Below are positions 34,821 to 45,572 of a DNA stretch of 64,000 nucleotides, one piece after another. Within the stretch, counting starts at the first letter, position 1, and every line of letters starts with the position of its first letter. Source of the DNA: Ahaetulla prasina (taxonomy: Eukaryota; Chordata; Lepidosauria; Squamata; Colubridae); contig NC_080540.1 of NCBI RefSeq assembly GCF_028640845.1, positions 276,969,524-277,033,523 of the forward strand. Direction: 5' to 3'. The position numbers and the translations under genes were made by a program. The notes under the pieces were generated by a model. The model was not told the DNA's origin, did no database searches, and was given only the letters and a program-made list of their open reading frames with translations.

Positions 34821-36299
34821 CATAGTTCAGGATGAATATTTTTCTATGTTTGCCTTTGTGTTTTTGTTTCTACGTTTATTTCAATCCAGTGTGATTTTAA
34901 CTAGTTCAAAGCACCGTCTCCCTTACTGGAATGTAAAAAAGCAAAAAAATAAAAATAAATAAAAAGAAGCTTTCAGGTTGGGAAGCTTTAGACCGAATGT
35001 TTCTGAAGGTGACTTGTTCTTCATAGGGTGTTTAATTTCAAAAACAGCACCTGGAGACACAAGCACAGCCATCTAAAAAGTGTGCTTTGTGTAATTGTAA
35101 TGATAAAATTTTCTTAGATGTTTCTTTCTTTACAGTGAAGCAAAAGTTAATAGTGTATTATACAATCTGTGTGGTATAATTCTTCAGTAGCCTCTATGTT
35201 TACACTGTTTTGAACCGTATCTGTTTACTTAATCACAAGGTTCTTTTAAGAAAAATGCTGTATGCAGTGTAAAATGTATTAATGACATATTTGTTGAAAC
35301 TTGGTGATTCCCCTCTCCATAATTCTGAAACTGTGCCAGTGTTCCTGTAAGTTTCCCTGTGTACATTTGTGTGTATGTGTGCAGGGGTGTGGGTTGTGTG
35401 CATTATACGATTTATGAGAATTAGCAACTTAATTCTAAATGAAAAAGCTGGTTGTGTTTCTTAAAAGCTGCATCTGTTTAAGATTTTGTGAAATCTTGAA
35501 GCTTCATGTATGGTCGAGGATTAATGTATATGGACCAAGATCTCCTATATTGAGCTCCTATTAAAAAAAAAAAGGATTGTTGTCCTTAGTATGCATTTTT
35601 AAAAATCAAAAACATTAAAATGACATCTGGTGTTTTGAAAGAAAATAAATACTGAATAATAACCGTGAATCTCACATCTGAAAATGGGGAAAGAATTGAT
35701 TTATAAGTTTATTGGGAAATTAAATTACATGTTTGTCATGCAGTTTGAAATTCATCTGTCTTGTGTTCCAGCATGAAGACTGAGTTCAGGCCCCAGAAGG
35801 AAAATGGGTAAATTCTGTAATGTTTAAAACTCAAGTCTATTAATAGAACCACCAGTAAATCTTAGCCTTATTACTCTCCCAATCTGAATTTTATATTTAT
35901 AAGGAAAAAATGGGTTATCAATTGTGAAAGTTTTTTTTTAAAAAAAGAAAACCCAAAACAAAACATTCTTTGTTTTGTGGTTTGAGAGATTTTCTTGAAT
36001 GTTCAGAACTGATTGCACTAAACCAATGAAAATTAACATATTCATGAATTGCTATATACAGCTTTTAATACATTGGTTTTCATACTGATCAGCCACTCTT
36101 CACAAATAGGAATAGAAATTTGTTCATAGCTTCTGTCTTGGGTGACTGAAAACACATTCAGAATGGGGTAAGTTGATTTAGGAACACTTTTATTTTATTC
36201 ATTTTATTATTTATTTATTAAATTAATATGCCACCCCTCTCATTTTCCATACCGTTAGCTATTAACAACTGAAGGACTACATAAATCTGATTTCTCCTG
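34821..36299 (+). other. TE-poor AU-rich part of the putative 3' UTR
   Basis: Apart from one old L2-type phrase near 36177-36250, this stretch shows no mobile element. Long T/A-rich runs and short AATAAA-like hexamers are present. It may be a conserved UTR core, but I cannot test conservation here. Confidence 0.35.
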
Positions 36300-36572
36300 C
36301 ATTCAGTATTTACTGATGCCTTTTCAGCAAATTCCAGTATTTTACTGACAGATTAAGGTTGCAATCCTTTACTTTGTTACCTGGAACTAAGTCACAGATT
36401 GTACCCTGTGGGGCTAAAATAAGATTCCATTGGATCACACCCTAAAACCAAATTCACGTACAAAGAATTCTGTTCCAGAGTTTTGGAGCAGCAGATGAAC
36501 ATGTTATGCAGTATGCAGTGAGGTGCCCTGTGCATTGCATAAACTAGCAAATCTGGCTTCAATATGCTAAAC

Positions 36573-36714
36573 CAGGGGTCTGCAAACTTGGCTCTTGGCT
36601 CTTTTAAAATTTGTGGACTTCAATTCCCAGAGTCCCTCAGCCAGCAAAGCTGGCTGAGGAACTCTGGGAGTTGAAGTCCACAAGTCTTAAAAGAGCCAAG
36701 TTTGCAGACCCCTG
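36573..36714. mobile_element. Palindromic hAT MITE family 2 (142 bp) with perfect target duplication
   Basis: CAGGGGTCTGCAAACTTGGC opens it and GCCAAGTTTGCAGACCCCTG closes it. TGCTAAAC occurs on both sides (36565-36572, 36715-36722). The arms fold almost end to end around GCCAGCAAAGCTGGC. Confidence 0.95.
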
Positions 36715-36792
36715 TGCTAAACCCCCAGACAGGACACGAAAGATTCATAAGAAGTTTCTTCTTTGCTGCTGTTCACTGGTCATCCAGTGGTG

Positions 36793-37162
36793 TACAGGTA
36801 GTCCTCAACTTACAAGAATTCCTTTGATGACTGTTCGAAGTTACAACAGCACTGAAAAAATGACTTATGATCGTTTTTTGCACATATAACCATTGCCACA
36901 TCCCCATGGTCACATGATCAAAATTCAGACCCTTGGCTCATGTTTTTGACGGTTGCAGTCGTCCCATGTGATTTCCCCCAAAGTCAGTGGGGAAGCCAGA
37001 TTTACTCAACAGCCAGGTTTATTAATTTAACCACTGCAAGGATTTGTTTAACAACAATGGCAAGATAGGTGGTAAAATGGGGCAAAAAACACTTAACAAC
37101 TATCTTGCTTAGCACCAGTAATGTTGGGCCCAATTGTGCTCGTTAGCTGAGGACTACCTGCA
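36793..37162. mobile_element. Tigger-like MITE
   Basis: TACAGGTAGTCCTCAACTTA at the left and GCTGAGGACTACCTGCA at the right. It lies inside the tandem duplication, so a second nearly identical copy occurs at 37739-38109. Confidence 0.85.
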
Positions 37163-37312
37163 ATCTAAATAAGTTAGCACGTTAGATAAGTAAGTAGTCA
37201 TCTTCTTCCCAATTGTCACAAGTATCTCTTATATTGGCCTGACAAAATATATCTTGAGTTAGATTTTTATGGTTAAAAAGCTCCAGGAAAATATAAGAAA
37301 ATATGCTTACCA

Positions 37313-37490
37313 ATTCAGTATTTTACTGATGCCTTTTCAGCAAATTCAGTATTTTACTGATGCCTTTTCAGCAAATTCAGTATTTTACTGATGCCTTTTC
37401 AGCAAATTCAGTATTTTACTGATGCCTTTTCAGCAAATTCAGTATTTTACTGATGCCTTTTCAGCAAATTCAGTATTTTACTGACAGATT
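37313..37490. repeat. 31-bp minisatellite at the duplication junction
   Basis: The 31-bp unit includes ATTCAGTATTTTACTGATGC followed by CTTTTCAGCAA. Five complete units start at 31-base intervals. A single unit in 36301-36331 is the likely source. Confidence 0.95.
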
Positions 37491-37738
37491 AAGGTTGCAA
37501 TCCTTTACTTTGTTACCTGGAACTAAGTCACAGATTGTACCCTGTGGGGCTAAAATAAGATTCCATTGGATCACACCTATCCTCAGCCAGCAAAGCTGGC
37601 TGAGGAACTCTGGGAGTTGAAGTCCACAAGTCTTAAAAGAGCCAAGTTTGCAGACCCCTGTGCTAAACCCCCAGACAGGACACGAAAGATTCATAAGAAG
37701 TTTCTTCTTTGCTGCTGTTCACTGGTCATCCAGTGGTG

Positions 37739-38109
37739 TACAGGTAGTCCTCAACTTACAAGAATTCCTTTGATGACTGTTCGAAGTTACAACAGCACTG
37801 AAAAAATGACTTATGATCGTTTTTTGCACATATAACCATTGCCACATCCCCATGGTCACATGATCAAAATTCAGACCCTTGGCTCATGTTTTTGACGGTT
37901 GCAGTCGTCCCATGTGATTTCCCCCAAAGTCAGTGGGGAAGCCAGATTTACTCAACAGCCAGGTTTATTAATTTAACCACTGCAAGGATTTGTTTAACAA
38001 CAATGGCAAGATAGGTGGTAAAATGGGGCAAAAAACACTTAACAACTATCTTGCTTAGCACCAGTAATGTTGGGCCCAATTGTGCTCGTTAGCTGAGGAC
38101 TACCTGCAA
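37739..38109. mobile_element. Tigger-like MITE (duplicate)
   Basis: Second copy of the element at 36793-37162, produced by the tandem duplication and not by transposition, since its surroundings are duplicated too. Confidence 0.85.
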
Positions 38110-39050
38110 TCTAAATAAGTTAGCACGTTAGATAAGTAAGTAGTCATCTTCTTCCCAATTGTCACAAGTATCTCTTGTATTGGCCTGACAAAATATATCT
38201 TGAGTTAGATTTTTATGGTTAAAGAAGCTCCAGGAAAATATAAGAAAATATGCTTACCAATTCAGTATTTTAGGTCTGCCCACTGCAATAATTATCCACT
38301 CAAGAAATGTCAAACACAGCCTTGGGCTTCTTAAAGGTTGCCAGTCACGTCTTTGAAAGGAGCTGCAGTACTATATTTGTGGTGTGGCTTAATGTACCTT
38401 TCTCTCAATCTGCCATCACTTTCCCCATTGCTTAAACCAGAATATTTCCCATTCTGGGTACAAGCCCTTTGTAAGTAAGTTCCATCAAGACTTGGTCTCT
38501 GTAATGAACACATGTTATCAGGAGATATGTTCCATTAAAATGATTGGAACATAGAAGTTGAATGTCTTGTGATGCTTTCAGTGGGATTTAATCCCAGTTA
38601 ACTGGAGCTGGAGTAAAGTTGTATTTCTCTTCTAAGATTAGAAAAATCACAAAAGTGATGGATTGTTTTGCAGGCCAAGAGTCATTCTTACATTGCTCTA
38701 GATACCAGTTGTGAGTTTTGATGTCTTCCCTGCTTCTTCAGAAAAATGGAAAATTATCTCTAACAACTCCCTCTTTCCGCTAATGTATTACAGTGACTTA
38801 CAGTAATTTTATTTGGATGGAAATTGTGAATATGTTAACTTGGCTAAAATTGCAATGTGTACCAAAGGTTTACTAGGCTGCACTTTTTTTTTCTTTTTCA
38901 AATGTAGGTATTTTAATAAATATTGCATAAAGAATATAAACAAACCGCCTACAGTTCTGTATAGCAAATGTGAATTTTTATTACAAAAATATGTATGTAA
39001 TGTAAAAAAAAAAAAAGACCAAATGTTTCTTTGTATTCAGTGAAATGTCA

Positions 39051-39100
39051 AATAAAGCCCTGGTAACCATATTTTTGGTTTGATTATTTGGTTAATGGGT
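39051..39100 (+). terminator. Candidate distal polyadenylation signal
   Basis: A canonical AATAAA at 39051-39056 is followed by a likely cleavage zone and by repeated GT/T-rich motifs (TTTTTGGTTTG, then TTTGGTTAATGGGTTGG). That is the usual arrangement of a vertebrate cleavage and polyadenylation site. It is preceded by about 200 bases of AU-rich sequence. Only transcript 3'-end data could show whether the PLCXD3-like message reaches it. Confidence 0.5.
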
Positions 39101-39429
39101 TGGTACAACGTGATTCTAAAATAAAATGTTTTATTTTTTTTATTTTAAGTTTTTATGGCCTTTGCTTCAATGGAATAGGTAGTTGGAAGACCATAAGTAA
39201 ACAAATGAAAACAGGTAAGGCTTTTGACTGAAAGTACATTAGGTTATCAGTTTCACTCAGATGGCATCGAGGGGATGGCTGTGATCAAAGGACCGGTGAT
39301 GTGCCTGCAAGGTAATTAAAACTATAAAAGCTTCCTGGAGTTCCTTTGCTGTGCTGAATATTTCAGCACACACAGCACTGCTCAGAGCAAGAAAGCCTCT
39401 TCCTTTTAAGAGACAACTGGCTATATTGG

Positions 39430-39608
39430 TTTGGCTTGGTTTGGTTTGGTTTGGCTTGGCTTTGGCTTGGCTTGGCTTGGCTTGGCTCGGCTCGGCTTGG
39501 CTTGGCTTGGCCTGGCCTGGCTTGGCTTGGCTTGGCCTGACTTGGCTTGGCTTGGCTTGGCTCGGCTCGGCTCGGCTCGGATTAGCTCGGCTCGGCTCGG
39601 CTCGGCTC
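39430..39608. repeat. (TTGGC)n to (TCGGC)n pentamer array
   Basis: About 35 pentamers. The left part is mainly GGTTT and GGCTT, the right part GGCTC, with a GGCCT patch in the middle. The frames made of Trp-Leu-Gly-Leu-Ala over it are artefacts of the repeat. Confidence 0.95.
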
Positions 39609-40097
39609 TATCAGCATTATTTCCAGTTCTTCAAGCAGAAACTAATTTAGATCTTCTGAGCTACACTTACAATAGCCTCTTCCCTTGAAGAGATCTTGCC
39701 AAGACCTCTTTCAATGGCTTCTTATGTGTTCTAGGCAGCCCTTGAAACAGAGGGTTATCCAACTGAGCCCCATTCAATTTTATATCAATTTAATATAAGG
39801 ACGTAAAAAATATTTTCAGGTTCCAGTTACGCTTCAAAAAAATAATATCTGTTCTATTCCTAGATTTTGTGACACATAAATTGTGATGTTTTTGCTCAAT
39901 CTCATACGGCTCCACGCAGGCAGCCACTGTTACCCTGCTTTTTCAGGTCAATTTTCATCTGAGGAAGGTTAGACACATAGTAAATATTCAACAGATGCAT
40001 CTCCTCAATCATCTGACAGATCCCCATGGTGAATGCATATTGGACAAATATCTAGTGCTTTCCTTGGCTGTTGCAATTGTGCAGGCAAAAATTCTCA

Positions 40098-40680
40098 TGC
40101 AGGTAGTCCTCATCCAGCAACCACAATTGGGATCAGAATCTCAAGCAAGGTGGCCATAAAGCGAGTCACTCAACAGCCACAATCCCGCCACTCTCTGGCC
40201 TAGGATTCTTCCAACTGTACAATTTGGAGAATGAGGCTTCCAAAAGTCCACAAAAGAGGGCTTCTTTTTCACAAACATTTTGCAGAAGGAGGCTTGGGAA
40301 CAATTGTGGGAATGACGCTTGTTTGGAGAATGGCACGAGGTGGCTCTGTATCGCATCAACTGCGGAAAAGCTACAAAAACAAGTGGGGAGTTTTGTGAGC
40401 ACTGGAGGACCCTTTAACCAGCTGAGGACTCCCAAGGTATAGGACATAGGTGGATTGGCTGGATGGCTGAAATGGTGGGTGGGGGGGAAGAGATAGCCAG
40501 GTGGTGGAAGTTCAGCACCCCGGCAGTCGTAAGTGTGGGAAAACTACCAAACACCTGAATTTTTATCAAATGACCACGGAAAAGTTGCAAAGGTCATAAT
40601 TTCAGGCTCAGGGTCATAAATTCGTTTGTTCAGCAGAGCTGTAATTCTGAATGGTCGTTCAGCAAGGACTCCCCATAATG
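40098..40680. mobile_element. Diverged Tigger-like MITE
   Basis: GCAGGTAGTCCTCATCCAGC at the left and GGTCGTTCAGCAAGGACT at the right, with GAATTTTTATCAAATGACCA inside. It is a distant relative of the family with a different centre. Confidence 0.5.
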
Positions 40681-41322
40681 TTGGCCCGTCTCTGTAATTG
40701 TGGCTCCTTTGAATCAAGAAACAATGGCCAATGGATATAACTATTAAGGGAGCAGCCTTGATATTATTGGCAGACTTTGCTTGCAATCTTTCTCCGACAC
40801 CTTTTTCATTATTTATTTCATTTTTCATTATTATTTAGTACACCACATTGAAAAATTTGCAGATTTGCGACAAAGATAGTTGTAATGAATTTATGAAATA
40901 GCCTTCCTTGTAAATAACCATGACCTGCCTCGCTGGATTTGGGATATTATAATGAAGAAGACAATTTGCATTATCTGTTGTTACATGAAGAGTACATGAC
41001 TCCACAGTAATCCATAAAAAAAGAAGTCTCCTACTGCAATACATTGAAGATGTTAGAAAATATAAAGTATTAGCAGACAATGAAGCCCATTTTCTAATAG
41101 CAACAAAGTTTGCTTTAAATAAATATTAAATATTGAAAATAGTAATTTGGAGCATATATAAACCTGAAACATGCTCCCTGCAATATCTAAGGACAGATTT
41201 ATGAAACATGATTGTCAAAAATAAAGTCTGTGTTCTGACAATGTTATTTGTAATTAGCCCTTATTATAAAACATATGATAATAGATTGTCAATAAGACAA
41301 ACTTTCTCAACCAGACATCCAT

Positions 41323-41392
<70 letters not shown>

Positions 41393-41412
41393 TAGATATA
41401 GATATAGATATT
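41323..41412. repeat. (GATA)n microsatellite
   Basis: About 17 GATA units (41323-41391) followed by GATATA hexamers. GATA arrays are frequent in snakes and classically abundant on snake sex chromosomes, but a single array says nothing about linkage. Confidence 0.95.
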
Positions 41413-42006
41413 GCAAAGGATGGAAATTCTGAGTTATAGACTCAACATATTTAAAAGGTGCTGGGTGAGGAAAACGAGCCAGAAGGATTTTTTAAAGTAT
41501 TGATTCATTATTTATGTATTGACTGCATTACTCTGTTGCTTTTTGTCAAGGCATTAGAGATGCTTTATCACCAAAAACACTAAAGTTACAAAGAGAATTA
41601 AAAAAATTCTCCATGGTCCAAGACCATGAATGGAGTTGATGACACTTCATCCTGAATTTCTTCCTTATTCTCAGAATACACAGGACTTTTGTGTTCGTTT
41701 ATAGACACACATCATGATGTTCATGTTTTAGTGTCAATCTTGCTGTCCTCCTCCTTAAGAAATGTAATAATTATAGAAGTATTTCATAATCCATATTCTT
41801 TTTGTTCATAGATGTCATGGGGCAGTACAGTACAAATGTCATGGATGAATCATCTCTACATATACACAAAACCTTGTATGCCTATATACGTTCAGAAATT
41901 AATGACAGGCACCATAGAATTCTCCTAACTTTACTGGTGGAACTGAAAGACTGAAATTAAACCATGTAGAAAACTCTGCAAACCATTTAAAAAACAACAA
42001 CGTTTG

Positions 42007-42034
42007 GAAGCAAGAGAGAGAGAGAGAGAGAGAA
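42007..42034. repeat. (GA)n microsatellite
   Basis: About 12 GA dinucleotides ending in an A run. Confidence 0.85.
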
Positions 42035-42789
42035 AAAACCTCCCTCCAACCAATTTGAGAATGCTGTCTTACACGTACATTTCCCACCTTCTGAAACGCA
42101 CATAGATGCCTGCTGAACTTTATAGGTCATTGTGAAAAATGTAATTGAATTGTTTCCATTATTTGCTTTTGTCAAAGGCATGGGTCTCACTCTCTTGGTT
42201 GCCTTCCTGAATTTATCATTTTAGACTATGCTTCCAAAAAAAAAAAAAATTGTCTCCTCTATAAGTTACAAAACGTGACAATTTCATTATGGCATTGATT
42301 CAAGCAATCTGAATGCAAATTAGCTGGGGTGACAAGAGGTGATGGCAATGGAATAAAATGGCGCCGCTACTTCCTCTTCCCTTATCATGGGAAAGTTGAT
42401 AGTTGCTGCATAGCAATATGCTCCCTGAAACAATATTCAGCTGTGACTAAATTAATTAAAATCTGGTTTTCTAGCCCAGGGGATTAGGGCAGAAATTGAT
42501 CATTGTCACACTTCATCCATGCCCAGCTCAGTGGAGACTTGAAATAATATTTAAGCTCTTAATTCTCAGCACCGGTGTTCTGCTATTTATATCTGGAATA
42601 AATAGAAAAGGCAAATTCAGATGTCAGACAGGAAGCTGCCTTATCCAAAGTCAAAACACCATTCTGAGTACACTATACTACAGTCTCCTAGAACAGATAA
42701 CATATTTTCCCTTTCATTCTATCTGCTGCTGTGACTTAATCCAGGAAAGAACATAGAGCAAGGCCTCTGCCACTGAACTCTGGCTGTTT

Positions 42790-43018
42790 GATAAAGAAGC
42801 TGAGAAGGCTTCCAAGACTGATTAAGATGGACATATAACCTATTTTGTAGGTTGGAGTCCCTGGTGCTCCCAGAACTTTGTCGCTTGCTTGCAGATGTTT
42901 CATTACGCAACTAGGTAACGTCATCAGTGCTAGAGAGTGTGGAATTTTTATTCCCTGTTTATATACAGTACCTTGCCCTGCCAGTGTTGGTAGGGGGTGT
43001 GGTATATATATATATATA
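42790..43018 (-). mobile_element. Penelope-like element end with hammerhead-like motif
   Basis: On the minus strand: AACACTGGCAGGGCAAGGTA, TATATAAACAGGGAATAAAA, then the core at 42894-42927: CTGATGA, one base, GTTAC/GTAAT stem, GAAACATC. The box is perfect; the cleavage triplet is ATC. Three bases of stem I (GCA/TGC) also pair. Confidence 0.55.
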
Positions 43019-43024
43019 CCACAA
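43003..43024. repeat. Perfect palindrome GTGG(TA)nCCAC
   Basis: TGTGGTATATATATATATAC continues to CACA, self-complementary. It lies between two oppositely oriented hammerhead-like motifs. Confidence 0.8.
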
Positions 43025-43078
43025 AAAGGAAGAAACAGCTGCAGTCACACATTGCTCCCAGAAGCACGAAGCTGAAGC

Positions 43079-43112
43079 CTGAAGATGACGAATGAGACTT
43101 CGTCGAAACGTC
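43079..43112 (+). ncRNA. Hammerhead-ribozyme-like motif, second type
   Basis: CTGAAGA, one base, a GACGAA/TTCGTC stem with a six-base loop, then GAAACGTC. All core bases of the compact type I hammerhead (CUGANGA, GAA, A15.1-U16.1 pair, cleavable GUC) are present, plus two base pairs of stem I. The following sequence (CCAAGACACTTCCAATTTTA) is likely part of the same Penelope-like terminus. Confidence 0.6.
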
Positions 43113-43159
43113 GCCAAGACACTTCCAATTTTACGCGGGAGAAAACCCGAACAACCAAA

Positions 43160-43203
43160 GATCTACATATATATATATATATATATATAAATATATATAT
43201 ATA

Positions 43204-43249
<46 letters not shown>

Positions 43250-43263
43250 TAAATCTATAAATA

Positions 43264-43318
<55 letters not shown>

Positions 43319-43345
43319 ATCTATATCTATATCTATATATATGGC
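43160..43345. repeat. (TA)n and (ATCT)n compound microsatellite
   Basis: TA dinucleotides to about 43245, then ATCT tetramers from 43262 to about 43317, then TATATC hexamers. Confidence 0.95.
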
Positions 43346-43354
43346 TGTGTGTGT

Positions 43355-43645
43355 GTGTTCCAGCATAACTCTGGAATGCCGCAAGCAATTTCAACCAAAC
43401 TTGGTACACAAATGATTTACTCTCTGGAAACAAATACTGTGGGGGCAAGACACCCCTCGGTGTGTGTGTGTTCTGATAAGATACAGCCTGTTGTGCCTTA
43501 AAATGGCTTCTGATGACACAGGGAAAATATTTTTAACTAATTTAATTCTCGCCAAAATCAGGGCTAAGGGTGTAGTTGCTCTTCCCTTCTAATACAGGAT
43601 TGGGATAAATAAATACCCAGGCAATGACGGGTTATCAGTTAATAC
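43355..43645. mobile_element. Possible Helitron-like remnant
   Basis: Contains GCAATTTCAACCAAACTTGG and ACACAAATGATTTACTCTCT, and ends with CCCAGGCAATGACGGG, a short hairpin, then TATCAGTTAA. Many Helitrons end in a CCCGGCAA-type hairpin followed by CTAG. Here CTAG has become GTTA. No 5' end was identified. Confidence 0.3.
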
Positions 43646-44371
43646 AAAATAAAAAAGTGCAAATAAATAGAAAAAAGAAAAAGCAGATATATAAAAGGTA
43701 TCTCCTCCCTCCCTGCAGACAAGTATAAACAATGTCAGTACCTTAATAATTTCTCTAGTATTTGACTTAAAAAAACTTCCCAATATCTTATATCTTATCA
43801 GTAATCAAATTGTAAGAATTCATCATTTACTCCTAATCAGCAAAAGTCTATTCAGAGCTACCAGAAATAGTAACAAATGTATCTTACTATTAAAAAATCC
43901 ATTTTTTAATCCAATTTATCATTTTCTCTAAGAAATAAAGGAAAAACTTATGAATGGGTCCTTGAAACCTCGTCATTCAGTCAAAAAGAAATCCGATTAA
44001 TAGCTACTAGAAACCACAACATATATATTTTAACCCTGATTGAACAAGTTTACTTTATAAACCTTCTGTTTACTTTTAAAAACTTTGATCTTTAATCCCA
44101 TTAATCTCTGCTTCTATTTTGCAATATAAAAAGAGCAAAACAGGGATAGAAGTATCTCCAGTAAAACAGCCTCATTCTTTGTTAGGACTTGCCAAAAGTC
44201 AGAAAAGTTGTGTACCATTTTACAGGATGAAAAATAGGCACACAAAGAATGGGACCAAAATCCACTATGGAATCCACTTTCTTCTGCTTTGGGGGTAGCA
44301 ATCTTCATGCAGAAGGAATCACACAATCACACACTGGACAATCATTTGTCTGAAATAGTATAGGTATAGGG

Positions 44372-44779
44372 CAGTGATGGCTAACCTTTTCCGGACTGAG
44401 TGCCCAAAGCGTACCCACAAAGTACCCAAAATATCCCCACATGCGCCCCACCCCATGTGCATGTGTGTGCAGCCCTGCACATGCACCACCTTACATATGC
44501 CAGTGTGGCCCCTGCCTCCTGAGCATGCACCCCGCCCCCTGCACATGCCCCCGCATATGTATTGTCGGTTCCTGCACGCGCCCCACCCTACATGCATGTG
44601 CATGACCCCCTCGCATGTGCTCCACCCCCGTGCCTGTGCACAGCCCCCCACGTGCGTGACAGAGACCTGAAGACCAGCTGGCCGGCAGGAGATGTGCACG
44701 CATGCACAGTGGAGCTGAACTGGAGTGATGGCTCACGTGCCCATAGAGAGGATGCTGTACCATAGGTTCACCATCACGG
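44372..44779. mobile_element. hAT MITE family 4 (408 bp), CA/GC-rich, inserted in a CR1 end
   Basis: Left end CAGTGATGGCTAACCTTTTC, right end GGTTCACCATCACGG. Flanks GTATAGGG and GTATAGAG agree at 7 of 8. The interior is an irregular GCACATGCCCC-type degenerate tandem array. Confidence 0.85.
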
Positions 44780-44866
44780 GTATAGAGTTTCCTGCTTGAG
44801 CAAAAGGTTGGACTAGAAGACCTCCAAAGTCCCTTCCAACTCTATTATTCTGTTATATTCTGTTAA
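44780..44866 (+). mobile_element. CR1 3' terminus
   Basis: GGTTGGACTAGAAGACCTCC then AAAGTCCCTTCCAACTCTAT and TATTCTGTTAT is the CR1 3' end. The preceding hAT MITE has displaced its left part. Confidence 0.75.
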
Positions 44867-45572
44867 ACACACAGATGTAAGAGAGGAGGATCTACAGGCT
44901 TCAGGAAAACTCAAGTTCTGTCAACCGAATGAACAATTTAAACAATCATACAGGTATAGGAGGAATGCTTTAAGGGCATAACGGTTTCTCTAGCTTTACA
45001 TACAGGAGCAACCTATAGTGCAGTGTTTTGTATTACAGCTGTTAATATTCTTATCTTTTGCAAATCAATTAGTGTGATGCTTGTACTACTTCAATTTGAA
45101 GAGGTCAAAATCTATTCTCCACTAAGATAGCTCACTACACAAAGTGAATTTTAGGTCATCTATTGACCAACAAACAAATGAACTAAATGTCAGTTTACAC
45201 CCAGCAGAATCAGTGATGATTCACCCATAAGAAAGCAATTGAGATTTTTGGCAATAATTATATAACTTTATTTCACAAACACAAACACTCTGTTGTGTGA
45301 AAGATTCCAATCTTCTTACCATAGCGGAGCTAAAAATTGGTCCTTAATTTCGTCTTTCTGCCCTAGATTTACTAGCAATCATGACTTGCTCAGCTGACCA
45401 GGAAATCAGACATAGCTGTGTGATTATTTTGGTTCTGTACATTTCAGTGCTGGATCAAAGTATACTAGAATCACAGATTGCTCCATGCTGGAAAGACAAG
45501 GCATTTTCTTTAGTTTTAAATGTACAGCGGCACAAATAAATCTAGACTACGGCAAACAAGATATTGTTGCTA

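Larger units (their letters stand above)
36330..38272. repeat. Tandem duplication of about 0.95 kb with 31-bp junction repeats
   Basis: 36637-37325 and 37583-38272 are almost identical, with an offset of 946-947 bases. I see only two differences: TTATATTGG against TTGTATTGG, and one inserted base in GTTAAAAAGCTCC. 36330-36446 is likewise repeated at about 37466-37577. The second copy lacks about 190 bp (36447-36636), including the left arm of the hairpin MITE. Confidence 0.93.
29569..39080 (+). other. PLCXD3: Putative long 3' untranslated region of the PLCXD3-like gene
   Basis: No further coding exon follows the stop codon. The sequence stays AT-rich with A+U-rich elements and several AATAAA hexamers, for example near 29834 and 29932. 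The best 3' end is AATAAA at 39051-39056, followed within 40 bases by a GT-rich stretch. If all of this is transcribed, the UTR is about 9.5 kb. It would contain a CR1 end (31494-31795), a CR1 split by a hAT element (33998-34820), a hairpin MITE, a Tigger-like MITE and the 36.3-38.3 kb duplication. Long 3' UTRs are usual for neuronal PLCXD genes, but the extent here is inference. An earlier poly(A) site is quite possible. Confidence 0.45.

Noticed and set aside
39351..39688. Two overlapping frames rich in Trp-Leu-Gly-Ala
   Set aside because: Both are translations of the TTGGC pentamer array.
41323..41412. GATA array as evidence of sex-chromosome origin
   Set aside because: GATA microsatellites occur throughout snake autosomes; one short array is not informative.
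44319..44765. Several overlapping His/Cys/Pro-rich frames on both strands
   Set aside because: They come from the degenerate CA/GC-rich interior of a hAT MITE and have no consistent frame.
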